NCBI GenBank assembly: GCA_963713805.1
Contig: CAVQNF010000036.1
Location: 258,305 to 322,304 of the forward strand
Length of the DNA stretch: 64,000 nucleotides
Reading direction: 5' to 3'
From: GAS188 sp963713805
GTDB lineage: Bacteria > Pseudomonadota > Alphaproteobacteria > Rhizobiales > Beijerinckiaceae
Part shown: positions 32,513 to 41,912 of the stretch, one piece after another
Layout of the letters: the number at the start of each line of letters is the position of its first letter
Position numbering within the stretch: the first letter of the stretch is position 1
Notes under the pieces: generated by a model
Told to the model about the DNA's origin: nothing
The model's database searches: none
Seen by the model: only the letters and a program-made list of their open reading frames with translations
Program-made: the position numbers and the translations under genes

Positions 32513-32577
32513 GAAGCCAAATTAGGACGAAGGCCCGTCTCGAGGCAACGCTTCGCCCAGGGCGAGGCACAAGGCGA

Positions 32578-33489
32578 TCAGAGCTTGCGCCGGCCGAAAT
32601 CGGGCTCCGGCGTTTCCTGGCCCTGGCTGACGATGCCGCGTCTTATGGCGCGGGTGCGCGAGAAGAGATCGAACAGCTTGTCGCCCTCTCCCCAGCGGAT
32701 GGCGCGCGCCAAGCGCCGAGAGATCCTCGTTGAAGCGCGCCAGCACCTCGAGCACGGCCTCCTTGTTGTGCAAGAACACGTCGCGCCACATCGTGGGATC
32801 GGACGCGGCGATGCGGGTGAAGTCGCGAAATCCGCCGGCCGAGAATTTGATCACCTCGGATTGGGTGACGGATTGAAGGTCATCGGCCGTGCCGACGATA
32901 TTATAGGCGATGAGATGCGGCAGATGGCTCGTCACCGCGAGCACGAGGTCGTGGTGATCGGCGGACATGATCTCGACATTCGCGCCCATGCCCTTCCCAG
33001 AAGCGCGCGAATGCGCGCGACGGCATCGTCGTCCGTGCCGTCGGGCGGCGTCAGGATGCACCAGCGATTGACGAAGAGCGAAGCAAAGCCCGCGGCGGGC
33101 CCTGAATTCTCGGTGCCGGCGACCGGATGAGCCGGCACGAAGCGTGCGTGCGCGGGCAGATGCTCGAGCACCGATTTGATGACGGCACTCTTCACCGAGC
33201 CGACATCCGACACGATCGCCCCTTGTCGAAGGTGAGGCGCGATCTCCGCCGCGACCGCGCCGCAGGCGCCGACCGGCACGCAGACGATCACCGCATCGGC
33301 GTCGCGAACGCCCTCGGCAAAGCTCGAGGCGATCTCGTCGCCGAGGCCGAGCGCCGCCGCCTCGCGGCGGACCTCCTCGGAGATGTCGAAGAGCACGACG
33401 CGCCGCGCGAGCGCAAAACGGCGCGCCGCCAGCGCGATCGAGGAGCCGATGAGCCCGATGCCGATGATCGCGAGCCGCTCGAAAGGCAA
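32578..33489 (-). CDS. tyrC: Prephenate/arogenate dehydrogenase (two frame breaks)
   Basis: Oxidative decarboxylation of prephenate or arogenate in tyrosine synthesis. Rossmann motif LAIIGIGLIGSSIALAA, then VSDVGSVKSAV and FVPAHPVAGTENSGP for substrate binding, and SHLPHLIAYNIVGTADD in the helical domain. Breaks lie near 33000 and 32715. The restored end reads IVSQGQETPEPDFGRR and stops at 32578. The start at 33489 is a TTG; no ATG fits without another frame change. Directly follows hisC, the usual aminotransferase partner in alphaproteobacteria. Confidence 0.9.
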
Positions 33490-33499
33490 GGCATCGCCC

Positions 33500-34646
33500 G
33501 GTTGCGGCGCGAAGCTTCAGCCACGGGCCGTCGCGACCCTGCCGAAGGAACTTCTCGAGCGCCGCCACCACCTTGCGATTGGCTTCCTCCGAACCGATGG
33601 TCAGGCGCAGCGCGTTCGGCAGGCCATAGGCGCTCGAGCGCGCGCAGGATCAGCCCGTCGGCTCGCGCGAGATAGGCGTCGGCCTCCTTCGCGGTCTTGC
33701 CCGGCTCGGCGGCGAAATGGATGAGCAGGAAATTGCCGACGCTCGGCGTGACCGAGAGCCCGAGCGCGCCGATCTTCGAGGCGAGCCAGGCGAGCCAGCG
33801 ATCGTTATGCGCGAGCGCCGCCGCGATATGGGCGTCATCGGCGATCGCCGCGGCGCCGGCCGCGAGCGCGGCGCCGTTGACGTTGAAGGCGCTGCGGATG
33901 CGGTTGAGGGCGTCGACGACATGCGCCGGCCCGTAGAGCCAGCCGATGCGCAGATTGGCGAGGCCGAAGATCTTCGAGAAGGTGCGGGTCATCACGACGT
34001 TGTCGCTCGTCGAGACGAGCTCGAGGCCCGAAGCATAGTCATTGCGCCGCACATACTCGGCATAAGCGGCATCGAGGACCAGCAGGACATGCGGGCGGCA
34101 GGCCGGCGTGCAATCGCTTGACCTCGCTGTAGGGGATGTAGGTCCCGGTCGGGTTGTTCGGATTGGCGAGGAAGACGATCTTGGTGCGCGGCGTGACCGC
34201 CTTGAGCATCGCGTCCACATCCGTCTGGAAATCGCGCTCCTTGGCGATCGACGGGCTTGCCTCCCGCGGCACGCATCGGCGATCGGGTAGACGAGGAAGC
34301 CGTATTGGCTCATCACCCCTTCGTCGCCAGGCCCGATATAGGCATTGGCGAGAAGGCTCAACAGCTCGTCCGAGCCCGAGCCGCACAGGATGCGATCGGC
34401 ATCGAGGCCGTATTTCGCCGCGATCGCCTCGCGAAGCTTCGTCGATGTGCCGTCGGGATAGAACTCGAGCCCTTGCACCGCCGCTTTGAAGGCCTCGATC
34501 GCCTTCGGCGAAGGACCGAGCGGCGTCTCGTTCGAGGACAGCTTATAGATCTTCTCGACGCCCTGTGCCGCGCTCCTGCCGGGCACATAGGCCTCGATAT
34601 CGAGCACGCCCGGGCGAGGCTTTGGACGAGACGAGGCGGCGACCAT
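33500..34646 (-). CDS. hisC: Histidinol-phosphate/aromatic aminotransferase (several frame breaks, 3' end approximate)
   Basis: PLP-dependent transaminase acting on histidinol phosphate and, in this gene context, probably on prephenate or aromatic keto acids. KLSSNETPLGPSPKAIEA, YPDGTSTKLREAIAAKYG, FLANPNNPTGTYI, DAAYAEYVRRNDY and RTFSKIFGLANLRIGW (Schiff-base Lys after Ser) are all present, spread over three frames with breaks near 34260, 34110 and 33620. The last conserved stretch VVAALEKFLRQGR ends near 33530. Upstream of tyrC on the same strand. Confidence 0.9.
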
Positions 34647-35099
34647 GGAGGAGATCCCAAATGCAGCGAGGCGTGGCGTTAAACACGCGACCGCCGTTCC
34701 CGGTCAAGCGCAAACGCCGCAATTCTCATCATTCGGCGGTTTTGGCGTTTCTTTGGCTTCCCTCGAATAGCGTCAACTCGGCTTTCAACGCGACGGATTC
34801 TCGAGCAGGGGAGAGCCACCTAACGCGCAAGTCCCGTGAGCCGCGCTTCGGCGCGGCGCAATCGCCTATCGAGCTCGTTGCCTGCTCGGATGTAACAAAT
34901 CGCGCCGGGGCATGCGTATAGCTTTCCAGGCACCGACCCCGTTCGGTTTGTCTATCCCAAAGAGGAAAAACGCCTGACGAAGCACGAATTGAACGTTCCA
35001 TGAAGATGTGCGCATCATCGAAAAGGCGCGATGGCGGCACAGGCTTTTGCCCTGCGAGGATCCGAAGCTCGCAGACGCACTCCAAATCGGAGGAACGCC
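34647..35099. other. Intergenic stretch upstream of cytochrome b gene
   Basis: About 450 bases between divergent hisC and the cytochrome b gene. No open frame with family likeness; promoters of both directions must lie here but none is clear. Confidence 0.35.
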
Positions 35100-35789
35100 A
35101 TGACATCCAGGCCCCTTCCGCAAGCGACGGTCGTGGTCCACCCCGGCATCGTGCGCTTGACCCATTGGATCAATGCCATCGCCATCCTGATCATGGTCGG
35201 ATCGGGCTGGCGCATTTACAACAATGTGCCGATCTTCTCCTCGATCGAGTTTCCCCTTTGGGCGACGCTCGGTGGTGATCCCGATCTCACCTATGCGCGC
35301 AACAGCGACGTCGGGTTTTCGAACGCGCTGCTCTGGCATCTCGCCGGGATGTGGTTGTTCGCCGTGAACGGCCTCGTCTATCTGACCTACGGCGTGCTGT
35401 CCGGCCGTCTTTTTCGCAAGCTTTTTCCGATCACCCCGCGTGAGATCATGGCGACGATCGCGGACACGCTGCGGCTCAAGCTCGCCCATGAGGATCTGAC
35501 GATCTACAACGCCGTGCAGAAGATTCTCTACCTCGGCGTGATCGCGGCGATGATTCTTGCCGCGATCTCCGGCCTTTCGCTCTGGAAGCCGGTGCAGTTC
35601 CAGGGCTTGATCACGCTGTTCCAAGGATTCCAGGGCGCGAGGCTCGTGCATTTCCTCTGCATGTCGGCGATCGTGCTGTTTCTCGTGGTGCATGTGACGC
35701 TCGCGCTCCTGGTGCCGCGAACGCTTCTGGCCATGGTCACCGGGCGCGTTCGCGTGCCGCCCACCCCTGCCCTCGAGCCGGCGGAGTGA
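35100..35789 (+). CDS. Membrane cytochrome b (b561 / hydrogenase-type b subunit)
   Basis: Four-helix di-haem b protein that passes electrons between the quinone pool and a periplasmic oxidoreductase. VHPGIVRLTHWINAIAIL carries first-helix His residues, LLWHLAGMW the next, and LVHFLCMSAIVLFLVVHV the last pair. Ribosome site GGAGGAACGCC precedes the ATG at 35100. It is intact (229 residues). The next gene is a molybdopterin oxidoreductase, so the two form a redox pair. Confidence 0.88.
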   Translation: MTSRPLPQATVVVHPGIVRLTHWINAIAILIMVGSGWRIYNNVPIFSSIEFPLWATLGGDPDLTYARNSDVGFSNALLWHLAGMWLFAVNGLVYLTYGVLSGRLFRKLFPITPREIMATIADTLRLKLAHEDLTIYNAVQKILYLGVIAAMILAAISGLSLWKPVQFQGLITLFQGFQGARLVHFLCMSAIVLFLVVHVTLALLVPRTLLAMVTGRVRVPPTPALEPAE

Positions 35790-35849
35790 ACCGATGACGA
35801 TGCGTCCTCACGCTCGCTTTTCCGCCCCTGGAAAGGGGTCGATCGATCA

Positions 35850-36581
35850 GTGCTCGATGAGAACCGACCTCTCGTCCGCTCGCTCGAACGGCGGCTTTTC
35901 CTACGCCAGGGCCTCAGCCTCGGCGCCCTGACCCTGCTCACCGGTTGCGACATCTCGAACAAGGAGAGCGTGCAGGCCGTGCTGAAGGCCTTCTCGCACT
36001 GGAACGACCGGGTGCAGGCGTGGCTCTTCGACCCGACGAAGCTCGCGCCGACCTTCTCGGAGACCGAGGTGCTGAAGCCGCCGCGTTTCAACGCCTTCTA
36101 CAGCATCGATGAGGTGAAGCCGATCGACATGCAGAGCTGGAAGCTCGAGATCGGCGGGCTCGTCAAGGACAAGCGGCCCTGGACGCTCGAGCGCATCAAC
36201 GCGCTGCCGAAGGTGTCGCAGATCACCCGTCATGTTTGTGTCGAGGGTTGGGACTATATCGGCAAATGGAGCGGGGTGAGCTTGCGGCGCTTCCTCGAAA
36301 CGATCGAAGCCGATCTTTCCGCCAAATATGTCTCCTTCGAATGCGCCGACGATTATTCGGGATCGATCGACATGGCGAGCGCCCTGCATCCGCAGACGCA
36401 ACTGACGACCGATTATGCCGATGCGCCGATCGGCGTTCCTTACGGCTTTCCGCTGCGGCTTCGGGTCGCGACCAAGCTCGGCTTCAAGATGCCGAAATGG
36501 ATCACCTCGATCGAGGTCACCAACGAATATCCGGGCGGCTACTGGGAAGACCGCGATTACAACTGGTTCAGTGGAATATGA
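35850..36581 (+). CDS. Molybdopterin-dependent oxidoreductase, sulfite-oxidase fold (MsrP/YedY-like)
   Basis: Mo-cofactor enzyme of the sulfite oxidase fold. The N-terminus has a twin-arginine motif (RRLFLRQG, residues 14-21) and a lipobox ending at Cys33, so it is probably a Tat-exported lipoprotein. HVCVEGWDYIGKWSG holds the Mo-ligating Cys130; the C-terminal block TNEYPGGYWEDRDYNWF is typical. Start GTG at 35850. The in-frame sequence upstream (SLFRPWKGVDRS) looks like part of the protein, so the true start may be an ATG near 35793 one frame off. Substrate unknown; partner of the cytochrome b. Confidence 0.85.
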   Translation: MLDENRPLVRSLERRLFLRQGLSLGALTLLTGCDISNKESVQAVLKAFSHWNDRVQAWLFDPTKLAPTFSETEVLKPPRFNAFYSIDEVKPIDMQSWKLEIGGLVKDKRPWTLERINALPKVSQITRHVCVEGWDYIGKWSGVSLRRFLETIEADLSAKYVSFECADDYSGSIDMASALHPQTQLTTDYADAPIGVPYGFPLRLRVATKLGFKMPKWITSIEVTNEYPGGYWEDRDYNWFSGI

Positions 36582-36729
36582 AGCCGAAGATCGAGGGTTC
36601 GTGTCGCTTCGTGCCGCGCGTATTGGCGGAACTCCTCTCCTGTCGAGAGAGGGAGAGCGCTTCGCCTGAGGCAGGGCGGATCGCGACGCGCATAGGGGTG
36701 TGGAACCGGGTCGCCGGAGGCGCGGCTCG

Positions 36730-37504
36730 ATGAGCGATGTCTCGAGCGCGTCCTGCGGAATTGCCGTCATGGCCAAGGCCTCCCTTCCCGGCCGAACCAA
36801 GACGCGCCTCGTGCCGCCGCTTACTTTCGAGGAGGCGGCAGCTCTCAACACCGTTTTCCTCAAGGATGTTTTCGCCAATATCGCCGAGGCGTCGCGCGCG
36901 GTCGCCGATCCGCGCCTTTGCTGCCTATGGCCCTGTCGGCGAGGAAAGGTTTTTCGAGGATCTCATGGAGCCAAGCCCCGGCCTCATCCCGGCGGAGTTT
37001 TCGAACTTCGGCGAATGCTTGTTCGCCGCCGTCGAAGGCATGCTGGCCGCCGGCTGCTCCTCGCGCCTGCGTGCTCAATGCCGATACGCCGGACCTGCCG
37101 ACCGCGTATCTCGTGCGGATCGCGCGCGAGCTTGCCGGCGGGCGAGACCGGGTCGTCATCGGGCCTGCCGATGACGGCGGCTATTACATATTGGGCATCT
37201 CGAGGCCGCATCAGCGCCTCTTCGCCGAAATCGACTGGAGCACGGAGCGCGTGTTCGCCCAGACGCTCGACCGCGCGGCGGAACTCGGCCTCGAGGTCGA
37301 TCACCTTACCGAGGTGGAACGATATCGACGACGCGCAGTCGCTTCGGTATTTCGCGAGCGCGCGTCGACGTGGCGAAGACCTCTGGCGACGTGCGGCCGT
37401 TCGCGGCCCCGCATAGCTCGGCGCATTTGCGGGCGAGCTTGCGCAAAACCGATTTCGCGCGGCGCCTCGCGCTGCCCTCGAGCCTGCGGGTCGACGCCGC
37501 GTGA
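36730..37504 (+). CDS. DUF2064 / TIGR04282-type glycosyltransferase (frame breaks)
   Basis: Nucleotidyl-sugar transferase-like enzyme of the DUF2064 family. GIAVMAKASLPGRTKTRLVPPL is the family N-terminus; ERFFEDLMEPSPGL, NADTPDLPTAYL, VIGPADDGGYYILG and FAEIDWSTERVF follow. Frames change near 36910, 37070 and 37320. The tail LRKTDFARRLALPSSLRV ends at 37504, where its TGA overlaps the GTG of the next gene. First gene of a four-gene coupled operon; in other bacteria this family appears with radical SAM enzymes in arsenosugar-type clusters. Confidence 0.8.
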
Positions 37505-38837
37505 AGCGCGAGGCTGCGACGAGCGCACTGATATCCATGCGCGCCTTGTGGGGTTGCGCCATCGCGCTCGTCGCGCTCTCGCTCGTCGCGCGCCACGCGC
37601 AATGGACGGACGATTTCGCCCTGTTCGTTCCGACGGTCTGGGCACAAAGCCTGGTCTACGCGTTCGGCGCGTGGATATTGCTGCAGGAATGGCCCGCCGG
37701 CGTCGACAATCGCCTCCTTCTCACCACGATCGTGGTGGTCGCGGTGATCTTGAGGCTCATCGCGCTCGCCACCCCGCCGAATTTTCTCTCGACCGACGTC
37801 TATCGCTACGTCTGGGACGGACGCGTCCAGGGTGCGGGCATCAATCCTTATCTTCACGTTCCGGCCGATCCGGCGCTGGCCTCGCTTCGCGACGAGGCGA
37901 TCTACCCGCACATCAATCGGCTCTATACGGCGCCGACCATCTATCCGCCTTTCGCGCAGATGGTGTTCTTCGCCATCACGCGCCTCGGCCAAAGCGTGAC
38001 CGCGATGCGGCTTGCGATGCTCGGATTCGAAACCGTGGCCGTCCTCGCCCTGGCGGTGCTGCTCAAGCGCAGCGGCTTGGCGGCGCATCGCATCGCGCTC
38101 TATCTTTGGCATCCGCTGCCCGATCTGGGAATTCGCCTGCGGCGCCCATGTGGATGCGGTGGTGATCGCCATGTCGCTTCTCGCGCTCATTGCCGCGATG
38201 TCGAACAGGCAGATGCCTTGCGGGCGCTTTCATCGCCGCGGCGACCGTGACGAAATTCCTGCCCATTGTCATCGTGCCGGCTCTTTATCGGCGCTGGGAT
38301 TGGAAGATGCCGGCGGCCTTCATCGGCCTCGTCGTCCTCTCCTATGCGCTCTACATCAACGCCGGGGCGAAAGTGCTCGGCTTTCTCGAGAGCTACGCGT
38401 CGGAGGAAGGCATGACGCAGGGCCAGGGCGTTTTCATCGCGATGCTCTTGCGCGATCTCGGACTTGCGCCCTTTCCGGCGATGCTCGGCTTCGCAGCCAT
38501 CGCCTCGGCGGTGCTCGGCACACTGGCGATCGGCGCGCTCTCACGAAATCGTGACGCCGAAGCGATGCCGGTGCTCGCGGCAGGTCTCGCCATCGCGACG
38601 CTCGTCCTGATCTCGCCCCACTACCCCTGGTATTTCTGCTGGCTCGTGCCCTTCATCTGCTTCCTGCCGAGATGGTCGCTGATCTATCTGACCTCCTCGG
38701 TGTTCTTCCTTTACGTCACCGATGACCCTTTTAGCCTTTTGACCGGGCTCGTGATCTACGGTCCGGCCCTCGCGATCTGTCTCTACGAGCAGCGTCGTTT
38801 CCTCGTGCCGCTCCTCCAACAAGGATCGATCCCGTGA
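37501..38837 (+). CDS. Polytopic glycosyltransferase, GT87/DUF2029-like (two frame breaks)
   Basis: Integral membrane glycosyltransferase of the GT-C type, which uses polyprenyl-phosphate sugars. About ten hydrophobic segments; the first external loop carries STDVYRYVWDGRVQGAGINPY, with the Asp residues expected for a GT-C catalytic loop, and later HPHYPWYF-type SPHYPWYFCWLVPF. Breaks near 38125 and 38215. GTG start at 37501 overlaps the previous stop and its own stop overlaps the GTG of the radical SAM gene. Confidence 0.8.
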
Positions 38838-39895
38838 CTGTCCAACCCAGCTTCGCCGACAGCGTCAGCCGCCGCTATTTCGAGGAGGTCGCGCAAGAAC
38901 GCGAGGCGCATGCCGTCAAGGACCCGGTCTGCCTCTATCTCGAGGTGACGAACCGCTGCAACCTGCCTTGCACCACCTGCCCGCGCACCTACGAAGAGCT
39001 GGAGCCGGAGAAGGACATGTCATGGGACATGTTCACGGCGATCGTCGATCAGTTCACAAGCGTGAAGCGCGTCGTCCTGCACGGCGTCGGCGAGCCGATG
39101 ATGGTGAAGGAGCTGCCGCGCATGGTCGCGTATTTGAAGGCGCGCGGCATTTATGTCCTGTTCAACACCAACGGGACCTTGCTCAAGGTGAAAAAGAGCC
39201 GCGAATTGATCGAGGCCGGTCTCGACGAATTGCGCGTTTCGCTCGATGCGGCGGAGGCTGGCGCCTATGCCAAGATCCGCGGCCGCGACATGTTCGATGC
39301 GATCGTGCGCAACCTCAAGGGGTTCCTCGCGCTCAAGCACGAAATGGGCGTCGAGCATCCACGCGTCTCGCTCTGGTTGACCGGCCTGAAGGAGACGATC
39401 GAGCAGCTCCCCGCCTTCATCGAGGTCGCCCATGAGATCGGCGTGAAGGAGGTGCATCTGCAGCGGCTCGTGTATTTCCCCGAGGGCCAGGGCATGGCCC
39501 GACCCTCCTCCTCGCTTTTCGAAAGCATCGATGCGGCCGAGCGCGACCATCTCGACCGCGCGAAGGTGAGGGCACGCGAGCTCGGCGTGTTCTTCGATGC
39601 TTCGGGCGCCTCGGAACCCGAGGAGAGCCTGGCGCGACATGTCAACGGGAAGCCTTGGTCGATGTGCCGCAGGCCCTGGTCGCTGATGTATTTCACCGCC
39701 CATGGACGCGCACTGCCTTGTTGCATCGCGCCCTTTTCCATGCACGGCTATGACAGCTTCACCCTGGGCGATGCAAAAACGCAGACGCTCGCTGAGATCT
39801 GGAACGGTCCGGCCTATCGCCAGTTTCGCGAGGAGCTCTTGAGCAACAAGCCGCCTTCGGCCTGTGCGAATTGCGGCCTGCGCTGGAGCCTATGA
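38834..39895 (+). CDS. Radical SAM protein with SPASM-like C-terminus
   Basis: Cleaves S-adenosylmethionine at a 4Fe-4S cluster held by C42, C46 and C49 (NRCNLPCTTC). GEPMMVKELPRMV and NTNGTLL are the SAM-binding blocks. The C-terminal part has paired and spaced cysteines (MCRRPW, LPCCIAPF, CANCGLRW) that probably bind further clusters, as in SPASM proteins. It is 353 residues and intact. Coupled by GTGA to the upstream gene and by ATGA to the GT2 gene downstream. The substrate is unknown; context suggests a sugar or a lipid-linked glycan rather than a peptide, since no short precursor gene is seen. Confidence 0.9.
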   Translation: MTVQPSFADSVSRRYFEEVAQEREAHAVKDPVCLYLEVTNRCNLPCTTCPRTYEELEPEKDMSWDMFTAIVDQFTSVKRVVLHGVGEPMMVKELPRMVAYLKARGIYVLFNTNGTLLKVKKSRELIEAGLDELRVSLDAAEAGAYAKIRGRDMFDAIVRNLKGFLALKHEMGVEHPRVSLWLTGLKETIEQLPAFIEVAHEIGVKEVHLQRLVYFPEGQGMARPSSSLFESIDAAERDHLDRAKVRARELGVFFDASGASEPEESLARHVNGKPWSMCRRPWSLMYFTAHGRALPCCIAPFSMHGYDSFTLGDAKTQTLAEIWNGPAYRQFREELLSNKPPSACANCGLRWSL

Positions 39896-40749
39896 GGGAC
39901 GCCGCCGAGATGGCCGATCCGATCCTGGAAGGCCCGCCGACGCCGGCTCTGGACGCCTCGAGCCGGGCCGGCCGACCTGGGCCCTTGGTCGGCGCCTCAC
40001 GAGTTCCGCTTGCCTCCGGCGGTTCGGCCCTTCACCCGAGGAAAGAGGCAGCGCGCGTCGCGCTCGTCATCCCGACGCTGAACGAGGAGGAGGCGATCGG
40101 CCCTTTGCTCGCGCGCGTGCCGTCAGGCGGGGTCGATATGATCATCGTCGCCGATGGCGGCAGCGGGGACAGAACGATCGAGCGAGCGCGTGCGCTGGGC
40201 GCGAAGGCAATCGAGGCCGGACGCGGATACGGTCGAGCCTGCTGGCAAGGCGCGCTTGCGGCAGGAGACGATTGCGACATCGTCGTCTTCATGGACGGAG
40301 ACGGCGCCGACAAGCCCGAGCTCATCTCGCGCCTCGTCGGGCCGATCGCGGCGGGGGAAGCCGATTTCGTCATCGGCTCGCGCCTGCGCGGCTCGCGTGC
40401 GGCAGGCAGCATGTCGTTTCATCAAATCCTCGCCGGCCTCGCGCTCGGTTATGCGATGCGTCTTGCCCAAGGCGTGCGCTACACCGACATGTGCGCATTC
40501 CGGGCGATCCGCCGCAAGAGCCTCATGACGCTCGGCATGCGCGAGATGACCTATGGCTGGAATATCGAGATGCAGATGCGGGCGGCGGCCGCGAAGCTGC
40601 GCATCCTCGAATTGCCCGTCGATTACGGCTTGCGCGAAGGCGGCGTCTCGAAGGTCGCCGGCAGCCTGCGCGGCACGCTCAGCGCCAGCACGCGCATCAT
40701 CGCGACCTTCTTTCGGGTCTGGCGGGAGATGCGCCAGAAGGAGCGATAA
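39892..40749 (+). CDS. Family 2 glycosyltransferase, polyprenyl-phosphate type
   Basis: GT-A fold enzyme like dolichol-phosphate mannose synthases. ALVIPTLNEEEAIGPLL, IIVADGGSGDRT, FMDGDGAD (DGD at residues 135-137, metal and nucleotide-sugar binding), and MTYGWNIEMQMRA are seen. The first 50 residues are Pro/Ala/Gly-rich and probably disordered. ATG at 39892 overlaps the radical SAM stop. It could make the polyprenyl-phosphate sugar used by the membrane transferase two genes upstream. Confidence 0.9.
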   Translation: MRDAAEMADPILEGPPTPALDASSRAGRPGPLVGASRVPLASGGSALHPRKEAARVALVIPTLNEEEAIGPLLARVPSGGVDMIIVADGGSGDRTIERARALGAKAIEAGRGYGRACWQGALAAGDDCDIVVFMDGDGADKPELISRLVGPIAAGEADFVIGSRLRGSRAAGSMSFHQILAGLALGYAMRLAQGVRYTDMCAFRAIRRKSLMTLGMREMTYGWNIEMQMRAAAAKLRILELPVDYGLREGGVSKVAGSLRGTLSASTRIIATFFRVWREMRQKER

Positions 40750-40819
40750 GCGGGTAAGAGCGAGGGGCAACGATCGCAGAACTGTCTTTTCAGGGCAGCG
40801 GATCGACCTGAATTATTCC

Positions 40820-41167
40820 TTAAGTCGTGATTATAAGCGCCGAGTTCACGAGAATATCTTGAGGTCTCTCGACGCTTTGTCGCTGGAGATATTCGAGCAC
40901 CATTTCCATCAGCCGCTGAGCCTCTGCTCGTGCCACGGACGGTAAAATGATCAACCCCGGATGGACCTCGACACCTGCGGCGAGCTTGCGAAAATCATCG
41001 GCATTCTCCGTTACCAGAATCCTATCTTCTTGCACACAACGTGCGAACACCACGTGATCTGGATCTTGTAGCCGACCCCGATCACGTGGATGGATTGCGT
41101 TGTGGCCGCTTTGATTGAGGTGATGGCTGAGTGACGGTGAGATGCACTCGTCGACAAAAAATCTCAC
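40820..41167 (-). CDS. DUF5615 PIN-like toxin candidate
   Basis: Short PIN-like nuclease domain (115 residues). RFFVDECISPSLSHHL carries the first acidic pair and ILVTENADDFRKL the second acidic group. Its GTG start overlaps the stop of the DUF433 gene (GTGA at 41164-41167), the usual toxin-after-antitoxin arrangement for this pair. Lower GC than neighbours, consistent with gain by transfer. RNase activity is inferred from the fold only. Confidence 0.85.
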   Translation of the reverse strand: MRFFVDECISPSLSHHLNQSGHNAIHPRDRGRLQDPDHVVFARCVQEDRILVTENADDFRKLAAGVEVHPGLIILPSVARAEAQRLMEMVLEYLQRQSVERPQDILVNSALIITT

Positions 41168-41745
41168 GCAAATTTTTCCGCGCCGCCCAACGAGGGACGC
41201 CCGATCTGGGGATGTGTCTTTCCGTAGACATACGCGGCTTCAAAGGCTTTCCGAGGAATATCGGGATAGTCTTTCATCAGTTCGTCGATTGAATCGCCCG
41301 ACGCAAGCCGACCGTATATTGCGCTTACCGTGAGACGGGTGCCCTTGATAACCGGACGCCCGCCTCGTACGCCTTCAACTGTTTCAATCAAAGCATCCCT
41401 CGCGGACGTGTAACGCTCCGCGCGCTCCACGGCTCGCCGGCTCAGGGAGCCTACGTGCACGACGACGCAGGGATGAACCTCGATCTTGGCCGTCTTCAAA
41501 GCCGCCGGCGATAGCCTCTCCAACTTCCGAGCCACCAATCTCTTATCTTTGACACTAAGGCGCCGGCCCAAGGATTTGACCGCTGCGGCGACGGCGACGG
41601 CGTAGAGCGGAAGGAGCCGTGGACTCCCATGACGGCTCCCGGGCGAGGTGAGAACCTTCTGCTCAAGGGCCTTCTCGACAACGCTTTTCGACGTGTCGGC
41701 CAAAGCGGCCACTTCATTCGGTGTCAGCAAAGCGGCGTTTTTCAC
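41164..41745 (-). CDS. DUF433 antitoxin candidate with N-terminal HTH
   Basis: 193 residues. The N-terminus LLTPNEVAALADTSKSVVEKALEQ looks like a MerR-like helix-turn-helix. The C-terminal DUF433 part has GGRPVIKGTRLTVSAIYGRL and DELMKDYPDIPRKAFEAAYVYG. Coupled to the PIN-like gene. The extended N-terminal and middle region makes it longer than the common 75-residue DUF433 antitoxins. Confidence 0.85.
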   Translation of the reverse strand: MKNAALLTPNEVAALADTSKSVVEKALEQKVLTSPGSRHGSPRLLPLYAVAVAAAVKSLGRRLSVKDKRLVARKLERLSPAALKTAKIEVHPCVVVHVGSLSRRAVERAERYTSARDALIETVEGVRGGRPVIKGTRLTVSAIYGRLASGDSIDELMKDYPDIPRKAFEAAYVYGKTHPQIGRPSLGGAEKFA

Positions 41746-41850
41746 AATTCGTTCCTGGTCAGGAATTTATTATAGACCGTCTAGCCAAAAATACAAGCGA
41801 TCAAAAGCTTGCGAGCATGTTTGTGTCAGATGAACTCGGCGCGTGCCGTT

Positions 41851-41876
41851 TTCCTCCCGCACCAAACGGGGAGGAA
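41851..41876 (-). terminator. Inverted repeat downstream of sdhB
   Basis: TTCCTCCC (41851-41858) pairs with GGGAGGAA (41869-41876) around a ten-base loop, 37 bases past the sdhB stop. No T run follows on the minus strand, so termination by this hairpin alone is uncertain. Confidence 0.3.
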
Positions 41877-41912
41877 TTCACTCTCAACGGTATGGAGCGT
41901 TTCCGGATGTGA

